DNA of 64,000 nt from Bacteroidetes bacterium HGW-Bacteroidetes-8 (GTDB lineage: Bacteria > Bacteroidota > Bacteroidia > Bacteroidales > UBA932): NCBI GenBank assembly GCA_002840895.1, contig PHCZ01000001.1:757473-821472 (forward strand). Reading direction: 5' to 3'. The position numbers and the translations under genes were made by a program. This document shows, in pieces, positions 28,585 to 37,081 of the stretch; the first letter of the stretch is position 1, and every line of letters begins with the position of its first letter. The notes beneath the pieces were generated by a model. The model had not been told where the DNA came from. It was given only the letters and a program-made list of their open reading frames with translations, and did no database searches.

Positions 28585-29210
28585 TAACATAGTATTCTGT
28601 TGACCTCATCTGTTAAGTTGTCTAAAGGGCTATAGAGCAAAGTCTTGAACCCCAATCTCTTTGCAGTTTCAATATTAAGAGGAGAGTCATCTACAAAGAG
28701 GGTCTGAGATGCATCTAACCCGGCACTTTTAATTACATTTTCAAATATCACATCGTCAGGTTTTGCCATTTTCATCTGATAGGATAAAAAAAGTTCTTCA
28801 AAATAGCTCTCAATGGGAATACCTCTCGTTAAAAAGAGTGGGCGAACAATCTCAATTGCAATGGGATTGGTATTGCTCAGCATAAATAGTCTATATCTTT
28901 TATTAAGCTCAATGAGATAATCGAGCTTATAACCGGGAATATCTTCCAGAAAAGCACCCATAGCATCCACAATCTGAGTATTGGTTACACTCTCTCTCAT
29001 CTGAGGATCTATATAACTTCTGATGATATCGATAAACTCTTCTGTTGATATCTCGCCCTTCTCATACTCAAGAAAGAATCCTCCCTGAACGTACTCGTTA
29101 AGTATCTTTCCAAAGTCATTGAAACCAATTTGTCGGAAAGCCTCTTCGCACGCACCTCTGTTGAGCCCTACAAGAACTCCCCCTAGGTCAAATACTATAT
29201 TTTTAATCAT
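28584..29210 (-). CDS. HAD-family phosphatase (subfamily IA)
   Basis: The protein is 208 residues. Motifs are FDLGGVLVGL (motif I, with Gly in the usual Asp+2 place, FDLGG as in YihX/epoxide-hydrolase-N-terminal-type HADs), FMLSNTN (motif II), KPDDVIFENV (motif III Lys) and FVDDSPLNIETA (motif IV). An alpha-helical cap lies between motifs I and II. YihX-type enzymes dephosphorylate sugar phosphates such as glucose-1-P. In this operon it could act on a pentose or deoxypentose phosphate, or on DHAP, but that is inference. It begins 4 nt after mtnA. Confidence 0.85.
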   Translation of the reverse strand: MIKNIVFDLGGVLVGLNRGACEEAFRQIGFNDFGKILNEYVQGGFFLEYEKGEISTEEFIDIIRSYIDPQMRESVTNTQIVDAMGAFLEDIPGYKLDYLIELNKRYRLFMLSNTNPIAIEIVRPLFLTRGIPIESYFEELFLSYQMKMAKPDDVIFENVIKSAGLDASQTLFVDDSPLNIETAKRLGFKTLLYSPLDNLTDEVNRILC

Positions 29211-29214
29211 TATT

Positions 29215-30267
29215 CTATTTAAAATTATATGGGTAGCGGAAGATACCCTTCTCAGTTATTATTGCAGATAGCAGCTTAGCAGGAGTAATATCAAATGCAG
29301 GGTTGTAAACTTTAACCCCTTCGGGAGCCATTTGGTTTTTAAACCATTTACCTGTAACCTCAGAGCAAGGTCTCTCCTCTATTACAATATCTTCTCCACT
29401 TTTACATCTGGAGTCGATTGTGGTTGATGGTCCTATAATGTAGTGAGGAATTTTATAGTGTGATGCCAGTACGGCAACCATTGAGGTTCCTATCTTATTT
29501 GCTACATCGCCATTTGCAGCGATTCTGTCACACCCTGTAATAACTGCATCTATTAATCCCTTGGACATAATGCTGCTCACCATATTATCACAAATAAGAG
29601 TTGTATCTACACCCGCTTTAAGCAACTCATAGGCTGTAAGCCGAGCTCCCTGCATTAACGGCCTTGTTTCGCAGGCAAATACTTTAATTGTGACTCCTCT
29701 GCTTCTGGCAAGGTATACAGGTGAGAGGGCAGACCCAAATCTTGAAACAGCCAGATGACCTGCATTACAATAGGTTAGAATAGTAGAGCCGGGCTTTAAC
29801 AACGAGAGTCCAAGCTCTCCCATTTTAATATTGTGTTCAATATCCTCACTCTTGATTAGCTTTGCCTCCTCCAGCACTCTCTCCTGAATCTCCTCAACAG
29901 AGGTGCAGCCATCCTGAATAATTTTATTCAGGGTGGATTTTAACCTCTCCAGACAGTTTCTTAAGTTTACTGCTGTTGGCCTTGTTTTTAGAAGGATGTC
30001 ATATACTCTGTTAAACTCAGACAGGTAGGCTGTAAAATCTTTAGTTTTCAGATTTTTAATAGTTACACAAATTCCAAATGAGGCTGCTATTCCGATAGCG
30101 GGGGCTCCTCTAACCCGGAGTGAAGTGATTGCTTCAGCTACATCCTCTTCATTTTTGAGATAGAGAAAGAGCTCCTTTGATGGTAACTCTGTCTGGTCTA
30201 TGATTATTACTGAGGTACCATCATCTGAAATATCAACAGAGTCATATCCAAAAAAATTATCAATCAT
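29215..30267 (-). CDS. mtnA: 5-methylthioribose-1-phosphate isomerase (MtnA family)
   Basis: The protein is 350 residues. It has the family motif RVRGAPAIGIAAS (51-63), the catalytic-Cys region TYCNAGHLAVSRFGSALS (Cys167) and the catalytic-Asp region GCDRIAANGDVANKIGT (Asp247). These match the MtnA/eIF2B-like isomerases that turn 5-methylthioribose-1-P (or 5-deoxyribose-1-P) into the ribulose form. The sequence after the Cys (HLAVSRFGSALSPVYLA) differs from the textbook LATAGYGTALG, so the enzyme is a divergent branch. It lies between the class II aldolase and the HAD phosphatase with 4-nt gaps, which supports a phosphopentose salvage role. Confidence 0.9.
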   Translation of the reverse strand: MIDNFFGYDSVDISDDGTSVIIIDQTELPSKELFLYLKNEEDVAEAITSLRVRGAPAIGIAASFGICVTIKNLKTKDFTAYLSEFNRVYDILLKTRPTAVNLRNCLERLKSTLNKIIQDGCTSVEEIQERVLEEAKLIKSEDIEHNIKMGELGLSLLKPGSTILTYCNAGHLAVSRFGSALSPVYLARSRGVTIKVFACETRPLMQGARLTAYELLKAGVDTTLICDNMVSSIMSKGLIDAVITGCDRIAANGDVANKIGTSMVAVLASHYKIPHYIIGPSTTIDSRCKSGEDIVIEERPCSEVTGKWFKNQMAPEGVKVYNPAFDITPAKLLSAIITEKGIFRYPYNFK

Positions 30268-30271
30268 ATCA

Positions 30272-30934
30272 TTAAGGCCTGTTAAAATATGAATTTCTGA
30301 GATTTTCCAATGAGAGCCTCTCTCTCTCTGATAAATTTACCGGAGTATCGCCTCTCTCTTTAATAATATGAGAAATCTTGCAATTGCTCTCCATAGCCTC
30401 TGTCCTCCACCAGGCCTCTTTAATACTCTCTCCCCAAGTTATCAGACCGTGGTTTCGAAGTAAAATAACTGAATTTCCTTTACAATGGTGCTCTATTTCA
30501 AGTGACAACTCAACTGACCCGGGCATAATAAATGGCACAATGCACATTTTATCAAGCCAAAATAATGCCTCTACACTCATTGATTTGAATGGCAGAGAGT
30601 TTGTAAATGCAAAAGAGCAGGTATAGGGTGGATGGGTATGAATAACTGCTTTTGCCTCTGGATTTGATCTATAAACTGCAATATGGGTTTTTATTTCTGA
30701 AGAGGCGAACCTGTTTCCGTAAATTTTATCTCCTTTAAATGTAGAGATTACCATATCTTCTGGCCTCAACAGCCCCTTTGACTCCATTGTAGGGGTGGAG
30801 ATTATCATGTCGCCAGAGAGTTTTAAGGAGATATTACCTCCGTTTGCCTCTACGTATCCCTTGCTCCACATCAGATGTGAGTACTCTGTAATCTCCAGAG
30901 CTGCCTCTGCGTAATCATTAGGAATAGGGTTCAT
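30272..30934 (-). CDS. class II aldolase (fuculose-1-P aldolase / MtnB-like fold)
   Basis: The protein is 220 residues. It shows the class II aldolase/adducin pattern: GNISLKL, SSEIKTHIAVY with the catalytic Glu80, zinc ligands in VIHTHPPY (His99, His101) and in RNHGLITWG (His162). The same fold contains L-fuculose-1-P aldolase, ribulose-5-P epimerase and MtnB dehydratase. The preserved SSE Glu and the lack of mtnC/mtnD genes here favour an aldolase that splits 5-deoxy- or 5-methylthio-ribulose-1-P into DHAP and an aldehyde, as described for the DHAP shunt. That substrate is inferred from the neighbours. Confidence 0.8.
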   Translation of the reverse strand: MNPIPNDYAEAALEITEYSHLMWSKGYVEANGGNISLKLSGDMIISTPTMESKGLLRPEDMVISTFKGDKIYGNRFASSEIKTHIAVYRSNPEAKAVIHTHPPYTCSFAFTNSLPFKSMSVEALFWLDKMCIVPFIMPGSVELSLEIEHHCKGNSVILLRNHGLITWGESIKEAWWRTEAMESNCKISHIIKERGDTPVNLSERERLSLENLRNSYFNRP

Positions 30935-30946
30935 AGCAAACAGATG

Positions 30947-31774
30947 TTAAAGGGAAGATATGAGCTTGGTTACAATAGCACTAAGTTTATCTGCAGCCAT
31001 ATTTGCGGCCTCAACAACATCATCTCCATCATTTACAAAATCATCTGCAAAACTGAATGCCTCATTGGTTATTACCGAAAGACCAAAAACAGGTATGTTT
31101 GAGTGTCTTGCAACAATAACTTCAGGTACAGTAGACATTCCTACAGCATCTGCGCCAATGAGTCTAAAATAATTATACTCGGCAGGAGTCTCATAAGTAG
31201 GGCCTGTACCTGCCAGGTATACCCCTTTTCTAAGGGTAATACCCAGCTCATTTGCCACGCTCTCTGCCCTTTCGATAATAGATCTGTCATAAGGTCTTGT
31301 CATATCGGGAAACCTGGGGCCGAAGCTCTGCAGATTTGGGCCTATTAGCGGATTAGGCATTAAGTTTATATGGTCTCTGATAATCATAATATCTCCGACT
31401 TTATAATCTTTGTTCACCCCGCCTGCAGCATTTGAGACAAAAAGGTAAGAGATACCGAGAAGCTTCATTACACGGACAGGGAGTGTAACCATATCCATAC
31501 CATATCCTTCATAATAGTGGAACCTGCCTTGCATTGCGACTACAAATTTACCTCCAAGATTACCGGCAATTAGATTACCCTTGTGACCCATTGCGGTAGA
31601 GATTGCAAAATTTGGAATCTCTCTGTATGGAATCACAGTTTTATTCTCAATTCTCTCTGCCAATTCTCCCAATCCGCTCCCGAGAACTATACCAGCCAGT
31701 GGAGTCCTCCCCCCTGTCTTTGAGGAGATAAATGATGCAGCCTCCTCGATCTTCTTTAAATACTCTGTTGACAT
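30947..31774 (-). CDS. purine nucleoside phosphorylase (6-oxopurine type, unusual 5' pocket)
   Basis: The protein is 275 residues from the ATG at 31774. It is a trimeric-type [13 protein letters not shown] phosphate loop, [30 protein letters not shown] and [21 protein letters not shown] carries the Asn that, in human PNP (Asn243), selects 6-oxopurines such as hypoxanthine. Hand alignment of [10 protein letters not shown] with human NHEEVLAAG puts Gly where His257 normally binds the ribose 5'-OH. This would loosen demand for a 5'-OH and suit 5'-deoxy- or 5'-methylthio-inosine. It follows the deaminase gene by 13 nt and precedes the aldolase by 12 nt. Confidence 0.88.
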   Translation of the reverse strand: MSTEYLKKIEEAASFISSKTGGRTPLAGIVLGSGLGELAERIENKTVIPYREIPNFAISTAMGHKGNLIAGNLGGKFVVAMQGRFHYYEGYGMDMVTLPVRVMKLLGISYLFVSNAAGGVNKDYKVGDIMIIRDHINLMPNPLIGPNLQSFGPRFPDMTRPYDRSIIERAESVANELGITLRKGVYLAGTGPTYETPAEYNYFRLIGADAVGMSTVPEVIVARHSNIPVFGLSVITNEAFSFADDFVNDGDDVVEAANMAADKLSAIVTKLISSL

Positions 31775-31787
31775 ATTGTTGTTTTTT

Positions 31788-33044
31788 CTATAAAAGCTTT
31801 TTGTACAGCCTGTTAACATTGTCGATTATTTCTCTCTCTCCCTCTACTACTCTACCCTCCATTAAAATCTTTCCATCGCAAATAACTGTATCTACACAGG
31901 AGCTGTTTGCAGAGTAGACAAGATTCGCCTTAAAATTTATATTTGGAGTAAAGGCTATTGAGTCTGTGTCAATAATTGAAAGATCTGCCAGAGCTCCCTT
32001 TTTTACCTCACCACAGTTGATTCCCAATGCCAAACCACCATTTTTGGTTGCCAAATTAAGTAGCTCATCTAAAGGCATAGCTGTAGGGTCCTCTCTCCAG
32101 GCCTTCTGAACCAATGCGGTTGTCTTCATTGTCTCAATCATATCCAGATTATTTGAAGATGCACAACCATCTGTACCTAGAGTTACCGTTACTCCTGCAT
32201 CCCTAAATTCCTTATACCTAAATCTGTACCCTGAGGCAATCTTAAGATTTGAGTTTATATTGTGAACAACCTTTACATCTCTTTTTGAGAAGATTTCAAT
32301 ATCCTCATCGTCCATCCAAAGGCAATGAGCGGCAATAATATCCGGCCCTAAAACTCCTACTCTCTCCAAATATTTAGTTGGAGAGATCCCGTGTAAATTA
32401 AAAGAGTCTATATTTTCACCCTCTGTCTCTGAGACGTGAATATGGACTAAAAGTCCTCTCTCTCTGGCGAAATTTGTGCCCCAAACCAACATCTCTTCAG
32501 AGACACTGTAGGGAGAGTGAATGCCAATTGCAAATCGGTTCCTGGGACCCCACTCTTTGGATCTCTCCCAAGCACTCAAACACTCCTCTTTTATTCTGCT
32601 CCATCTTGATTTATCTCCAAGATCCAGGATTACAAAAGGTTGAACCGATCTTATTCCCATCTCTGAAGATGCTTTTACTGCGGCATCCAGATTCCAGTAC
32701 TGGTCATTGAAGCAGGTGGTACCGGATTTAATCATCTCAAGAGCTGCAAGCTTGGTTCCCCAGTAGACCAGTTCGTCGTCCAGCTTCTGCTCTATAGGCC
32801 AAATTTTTTTGTAGAGCCACTCTTTTAAATGCATATCCTCCCCTATTCCCCTCATCAAGGTCATTGCTGCGTGCGTATGCATATTTACAAACCCAGGAAT
32901 AAGTGTTTTTCCACTACCATCTATAACCTTGTGAGCCTCAAAAACTATATGTTCTCCAATTTTCTCAATTTTATTATCAACTATAAGAACATCTTGGTAT
33001 CTCTCATCCAGCACTACTCCCTTTATTAGTATACTATTACTCAT
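31788..33044 (-). CDS. mtaD: MTA/SAH/5'-deoxyadenosine deaminase-like amidohydrolase
   Basis: The protein is 418 residues from the ATG at 33044; the TTG at 33053 is rejected because of promoter spacing. It is an amidohydrolase-fold enzyme with metal ligands HTHAAM (His56, His58), [10 protein letters not shown] (His203, Glu206), AAHCLW (His240) and [14 protein letters not shown] (Asp292). The [12 protein letters not shown] segment matches the 5-methylthioadenosine/S-adenosylhomocysteine deaminase group rather than chlorohydrolases. It would deaminate MTA, SAH or 5'-deoxyadenosine to the inosine form. It is the first gene of the operon, and a 6-oxopurine-type phosphorylase follows, which fits a deaminate-first pathway. 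Confidence 0.87.
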   Translation of the reverse strand: MSNSILIKGVVLDERYQDVLIVDNKIEKIGEHIVFEAHKVIDGSGKTLIPGFVNMHTHAAMTLMRGIGEDMHLKEWLYKKIWPIEQKLDDELVYWGTKLAALEMIKSGTTCFNDQYWNLDAAVKASSEMGIRSVQPFVILDLGDKSRWSRIKEECLSAWERSKEWGPRNRFAIGIHSPYSVSEEMLVWGTNFARERGLLVHIHVSETEGENIDSFNLHGISPTKYLERVGVLGPDIIAAHCLWMDDEDIEIFSKRDVKVVHNINSNLKIASGYRFRYKEFRDAGVTVTLGTDGCASSNNLDMIETMKTTALVQKAWREDPTAMPLDELLNLATKNGGLALGINCGEVKKGALADLSIIDTDSIAFTPNINFKANLVYSANSSCVDTVICDGKILMEGRVVEGEREIIDNVNRLYKKLL

Positions 33045-33060
33045 CTTTTTCAAAATTTTC

Positions 33061-33068
33061 CAAAAGTA
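33061..33068 (-). promoter_or_regulatory. Bacteroidota -7 element for the salvage operon
   Basis: On the minus strand this reads TACTTTTG (TAnnTTTG). It is 16 nt before the mtaD ATG (33044), implying a leader of about 10 nt. The divergent radical SAM promoter is only about 50 bp away. Confidence 0.5.
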
Positions 33069-33115
33069 GTCATTTTGAACTATATTTGAAAATTACTCTT
33101 TCGCAGATAATTTGC

Positions 33116-33123
33116 TATCTTTG
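33116..33123 (+). promoter_or_regulatory. Bacteroidota -7 element, nearly leaderless radical SAM gene
   Basis: TATCTTTG is an exact TAnnTTTG match that ends 7 nt before the ATG at 33131. With the usual start a few bases downstream, the mRNA would have 0-4 nt of leader. This also rules out the longer TTG start at 33086. Confidence 0.55.
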
Positions 33124-33130
33124 GATAAAA

Positions 33131-34765
33131 ATGAGAATCTTATGGCTAGACATAAATGCCTCATACTCACACTCGTCTTTAGCAATACCAGCTCTTCACG
33201 CGCAATTATCTAAATCTATTAAAGATAGAGATATCTGGAGAGTTGTTTCTGGATCAATTAACAAAGATACAACATATTACCTCTCAGAAATTTCAGAGTT
33301 TTCTCCTGATATAATTCTCTCTACTTTGTGGCTTTTCAACCATAAAAAGGTAATATCTGTACTTGAGAGAGCGAAGGCATTGTCTCCAAATGTCAGGATT
33401 ATTTTAGGTGGCCCGGAGTTTCTGGGAGACAACAGAGATTTTTTAACTAAAAACCATTTTACTGAGGCTATTTTTCGGGGTGAGGGAGAAGATATCTTTC
33501 CTGAGTTTATTGCAACCATTGAGAGTGTAAGGAGCTACTCAAAAATTTCAGGATTCTGTTATATAGATGAGCAGGGAGTATATATAGACAACGGAATTGC
33601 AATTGTGAAAGACTTCGCTCAACTTAATCCTCCCGAGAGCTCTCCGCTGTTTGACTGGAACAAGCCGTTTGTGCAGGTTGAGACCTCCAGAGGGTGCTTC
33701 AACAGATGCTCTTTTTGCATAAGTGGCGATGAGCGAAAAGTTGACAACATCCCCATAGAGTCCCTTGAATCAAGATTTGATAATATTTTGCGACATAATA
33801 TTAAAGAGGTAAGGATTCTTGACAGAACATTTAATGCTAATGCCAATAGAGCAGCACATCTTCTCAATTTATTCAATAAATATAGTCCTAATATTCAATT
33901 TCATCTGGAGGTACACCCTTCACTCCTGGATAAGAGATTGAGAGAGATTCTTGAAGATCTTCCCAGTGGGTTGCTGCACATTGAGGCAGGGGTTCAAAGC
34001 TTTGAGGAGAGAGTGTTAAAAAGTTGCAACAGAACTGGTAGCAGTAAAGATACGGCAGATGGTGTTCGTTTCCTTACCTCACTTCACAAATATGAAATTC
34101 ATTGCGACCTTATTGCTGCCCTTCCACACTATACCTACAGAGAGATTCTTAATGATACAATGGTACTCATTGAACTTTATCCTCAGGAGATCCAACTGGA
34201 GGTGCTTAAACTACTGCCAGGGAGTGAGCTGACAAAAAATGCATCTGCATTTAACATAAAATACTCCCCTTCTCCACCTTATGAGGCACTTGAAACGCCC
34301 TGGATATCGTTTAATGAATTGAGACTCTCATCTGCCCTTTCAAAAATACTTGACTCATACTACAATAATGTAGTCTGGAGAAGTTGTTTCCGTTCGATTA
34401 TGGTTGATAACCGGGATTTTTTAGAGCATTTCACACAACACTATAGTAATAATACTCCCGAGAATAACATAAATAATGAGAGCAGAGGTCTCTATATTTA
34501 CAACTATGCAATACTCAATTATCAAAATGCTGTGATTAACATAATATTGTGCTGGATGGAAAATGGCTTATCAAATCGTACCGGACCTGGATTACTATCT
34601 AAGCAGTGGAGATTTGGTGAGCAGTTGCAAAACCCCATTTTTGATTTGGAAGATAGAAACTCAGTATACAGATATGTAGAATTCGGCTTAAAAAGATACT
34701 GGTTTAAATACACCAAAAATAGCAACAGTTATAAGTCAATTTTAAATTTTATTGAAATTTTATAA
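33131..34765 (+). CDS. radical SAM protein with N-terminal B12-binding-like domain (DUF4080-type)
   Basis: The protein is 544 residues from the ATG at 33131. Residues 1-150 look like a cobalamin-binding-type Rossmann domain (ILWLDINASYSHSSLAIPAL, IILGGPEF, FRGEGED), but the DxHxxG cobalamin-ligand motif is not evident. The radical SAM core starts at VETSRGCFNRCSFC with Cys189, Cys193 and Cys196 for the 4Fe-4S cluster, then LDRTFNAN, EVHPSLLD, IEAGVQSF and LIAALPHY. A C-terminal DUF4080-like region follows. The substrate is unknown. If it releases 5'-deoxyadenosine, the divergent salvage operon would recycle it. Confidence 0.85.
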   Translation: MRILWLDINASYSHSSLAIPALHAQLSKSIKDRDIWRVVSGSINKDTTYYLSEISEFSPDIILSTLWLFNHKKVISVLERAKALSPNVRIILGGPEFLGDNRDFLTKNHFTEAIFRGEGEDIFPEFIATIESVRSYSKISGFCYIDEQGVYIDNGIAIVKDFAQLNPPESSPLFDWNKPFVQVETSRGCFNRCSFCISGDERKVDNIPIESLESRFDNILRHNIKEVRILDRTFNANANRAAHLLNLFNKYSPNIQFHLEVHPSLLDKRLREILEDLPSGLLHIEAGVQSFEERVLKSCNRTGSSKDTADGVRFLTSLHKYEIHCDLIAALPHYTYREILNDTMVLIELYPQEIQLEVLKLLPGSELTKNASAFNIKYSPSPPYEALETPWISFNELRLSSALSKILDSYYNNVVWRSCFRSIMVDNRDFLEHFTQHYSNNTPENNINNESRGLYIYNYAILNYQNAVINIILCWMENGLSNRTGPGLLSKQWRFGEQLQNPIFDLEDRNSVYRYVEFGLKRYWFKYTKNSNSYKSILNFIEIL

Positions 34766-34795
34766 GCACAAATGGATATTTATGTTACTTTTCAT

Positions 34796-34803
34796 TATAT
34801 TTG
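34796..34803 (+). promoter_or_regulatory. Bacteroidota -7 element for the ADP-forming acyl-CoA synthetase
   Basis: TATATTTG matches TAnnTTTG and lies 18 nt before the ATG at 34822. It overlaps the possible TTG start at 34801, which is therefore rejected. Confidence 0.55.
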
Positions 34804-34821
34804 CGCCCTAAATTATTAAAC

Positions 34822-36876
34822 ATGATAACTAAAGAGTTAATCTCGCCTAAGAGTATTGTAATCGTTGGCGGATCTGAAGACTCGCACAAACCTGGTGGAA
34901 ATGTTCTTAAAAATCTTCTGGAGACTAAATACTCCGGTAAATTATATGTAGTTAATCCTAAAAGTGAATATGTACAGGGCATTAAAAGCTACGGATCTGT
35001 TGAAGATCTTCCTCAGGTAGATCTCGCAATTCTTGCAATACCTGCTTCACTATGCCCGGGAGTTGCAGATACTCTTTGCAGAAAGAAATCTTGTAAGGCT
35101 ATAATAGTATTCTCGGCTGGTTTTCACGAAGATGGTCCGGAAGGTGCAATTCTCGAGGAGGAGCTTGTAGGGATTGTTAATACTGCAGGTGCATCACTAA
35201 TTGGTCCTAATTGCATTGGAGTTCTTACCCCCTCTTATTCCGGAGTTTTTACAAAACCTATCCCAAAACTTGACTCCAGAGGTGTTGATGTAATTTCTGG
35301 TTCTGGTGCCACAGCTGTCTTTATTATTGAAGCATCAATGCAGTTCGGACTTACATTCTCCTCTGTCTACTCGGTTGGAAACAGTGCTCAAATTGGAGTT
35401 GAAGACATCATTGAATATCTGGACGAGACATATGTACACGGGAAAAGCTCTCCAGTTAAACTACTATATATTGAAAGCATAACAAAGCCGGAAAAGCTGC
35501 TCAAACACTCCCGTTCTCTAATTAAAAAAGGTGCATCAATAGCTGCCATTAAATCAGGATATAGTGAAGCCGGAAGCAGAGCGGCATCATCTCACACAGG
35601 TGCAATGGCCAGCCCCGATGTTGCAATTACCGCTCTGTTCAGGAAAGCGGGTATAATTCGCTGTTATAGCAGAATGGAGCTTGCTACAGTTGCGTCCGTA
35701 CTTATCTACCCAAAACCAAAAGGGAATAGAGTGGCAATCATTACTCACGCCGGAGGACCAGCTGTTATGCTAACCGATATTTTATCTGCAAACAACATTA
35801 AGATTCCCGAAATAACAGGTGATAAGGCTAGCGAGCTGCTTAAAAAGCTTTATCCGGGCTCATCTGTCTCAAACCCGGTAGATTTTCTGGCAACAGGTAC
35901 TGCAGAACAGCTGTCACATATTATTGATGCTTGTGAAAAAGATTTTGACGTGGACTCTATGGTGGTAATATTTGGATCTCCAGGGCTCACAACAGTTTTT
36001 GATGTCTATGATAAACTCTGGGAAAAGATAGTCAAATGCAAGAAGCCTATCTATCCCGTTTTACCCTCGATTGTGAATGTCAAAGATGAGATTTCTCATT
36101 TTCACTCAAAAGGAGGTATCTCATTTCCTGATGAAGTAGTTTTTGGGGCTGCACTGGCAAAAGTACTTAACAACAAAGAGAGCATTCACGAGGCCGAACT
36201 CCCTCCGGTAGACAATAAACTTATAAGGTCTGTAATAGAGAGTTGTTCCGACGGATACCTCTCGCCTGAAAATGTTCAAAAACTTCTTGATGCAGCGGGG
36301 ATAAACAGAGCTAAAGAGGCTATTGCCAGTAATATTAGTGATGCAAAAAAGATGGCCAAGGAGATTGGATACCCACTTGTAATGAAAGTTGTAGGGCCGG
36401 TACATAAATCGGATGTTGGAGGTGTTGTTCTTGATGTAACAGATGAAGAGACTTTACTAATTGAGTTCAATAGAATGATAAATATTCCCGAGACAACTTC
36501 AATTATGCTTCAACCTATGTTATCAGGTAATCAGCTCTTTATAGGGGCAAAAAAAGAGGATAAATTTGGTCATCTTATTATGTGTGGACTGGGAGGAATA
36601 TTTATCGAAGCTCTCCACGATATAAGTACCGGTCTCAATCCAGTTTCAAAAAAGGAGGCAGATGAGATGATTAAATCTCTGAAAGGTTATAAGATTATTG
36701 AAGGAACAAGAGGTCAGGAGGGAGTTAATCAATTTCTCTTCTCTGACTCTATAAGGAGAGTCTCTGCTCTTTGTAACGCAACTCCGGAGATCTTCGAGAT
36801 GGATCTGAACCCACTTTTAGGTAATGCAAGGCAGGTGATAGCAGTTGATGCCAGAATCAGGATTATAAAACATTAG
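34822..36876 (+). CDS. ADP-forming acetate/acyl-CoA synthetase, fused alpha-beta
   Basis: The protein is 684 residues from the ATG at 34822. The N-terminal CoA-binding domain starts with SPKSIVIVGGSED. The ligase domain follows with SGSGATAVFIIEA, and the phospho-His is probable in AASSHTGAM. The C-terminal ATP-grasp domain (from about residue 460) has YPLVMKVVGPVHKSDVGGV and EMDLNPLLG. It makes acid + ATP from acyl-CoA + ADP + Pi, a direct ATP step in anaerobic amino-acid and sugar fermentation. The 2-oxoacid:ferredoxin oxidoreductase genes that follow would supply its acyl-CoA. Acetyl- versus branched-chain preference cannot be seen. Confidence 0.93.
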   Translation: MITKELISPKSIVIVGGSEDSHKPGGNVLKNLLETKYSGKLYVVNPKSEYVQGIKSYGSVEDLPQVDLAILAIPASLCPGVADTLCRKKSCKAIIVFSAGFHEDGPEGAILEEELVGIVNTAGASLIGPNCIGVLTPSYSGVFTKPIPKLDSRGVDVISGSGATAVFIIEASMQFGLTFSSVYSVGNSAQIGVEDIIEYLDETYVHGKSSPVKLLYIESITKPEKLLKHSRSLIKKGASIAAIKSGYSEAGSRAASSHTGAMASPDVAITALFRKAGIIRCYSRMELATVASVLIYPKPKGNRVAIITHAGGPAVMLTDILSANNIKIPEITGDKASELLKKLYPGSSVSNPVDFLATGTAEQLSHIIDACEKDFDVDSMVVIFGSPGLTTVFDVYDKLWEKIVKCKKPIYPVLPSIVNVKDEISHFHSKGGISFPDEVVFGAALAKVLNNKESIHEAELPPVDNKLIRSVIESCSDGYLSPENVQKLLDAAGINRAKEAIASNISDAKKMAKEIGYPLVMKVVGPVHKSDVGGVVLDVTDEETLLIEFNRMINIPETTSIMLQPMLSGNQLFIGAKKEDKFGHLIMCGLGGIFIEALHDISTGLNPVSKKEADEMIKSLKGYKIIEGTRGQEGVNQFLFSDSIRRVSALCNATPEIFEMDLNPLLGNARQVIAVDARIRIIKH

Positions 36877-36881
36877 AGGAT

Positions 36882-37034
36882 ATGCTCAAAAGATTAATTG
36901 GGTGGTACAAAAAACAATCATCTTCTACGCAGGGTTTTATTATAATAATTACTCTGTTAATAGTTGGAATAATAATCAGATGGGAGTATATCATAAACGG
37001 AATTATTAAAGGATTCCACTTTTTCTCTAAATAA
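36882..37034 (+). CDS. small single-pass membrane protein, 50 residues
   Basis: This short gene begins 5 nt after the acyl-CoA synthetase stop and codes for 50 residues, ending TAA at 37032-37034. The layout is a basic start (MLKRLIGWYKK), a polar STQ turn, one strongly hydrophobic helix (GFIIIITLLIVGIIIRW) and a second, amphipathic stretch (IINGIIKGFHFF). Positive charge before the helix predicts the N-terminus inside. I do not recognise a family. Position suggests it is translated with the synthetase and might help anchor or regulate it, but no function can be assigned. It could also be chance, though the fit between two genes favours a real one. Confidence 0.5.
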   Translation: MLKRLIGWYKKQSSSTQGFIIIITLLIVGIIIRWEYIINGIIKGFHFFSK

Positions 37035-37081
37035 TTACTGTTTTTTTTCACTATTTGCTTTCATTTTTAGATAAAAAAATA

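Noticed and set aside
33086..33130. N-terminal extension of the radical SAM protein from a TTG
   Set aside because: The extension would include the -7 promoter box, and the conserved domain begins at the ATG at 33131.
36863..37051. 62-residue reading frame on the minus strand across the acyl-CoA synthetase end
   Set aside because: It is antisense to the better-placed 50-residue plus-strand gene, overlaps the synthetase, and has no promoter or family match.
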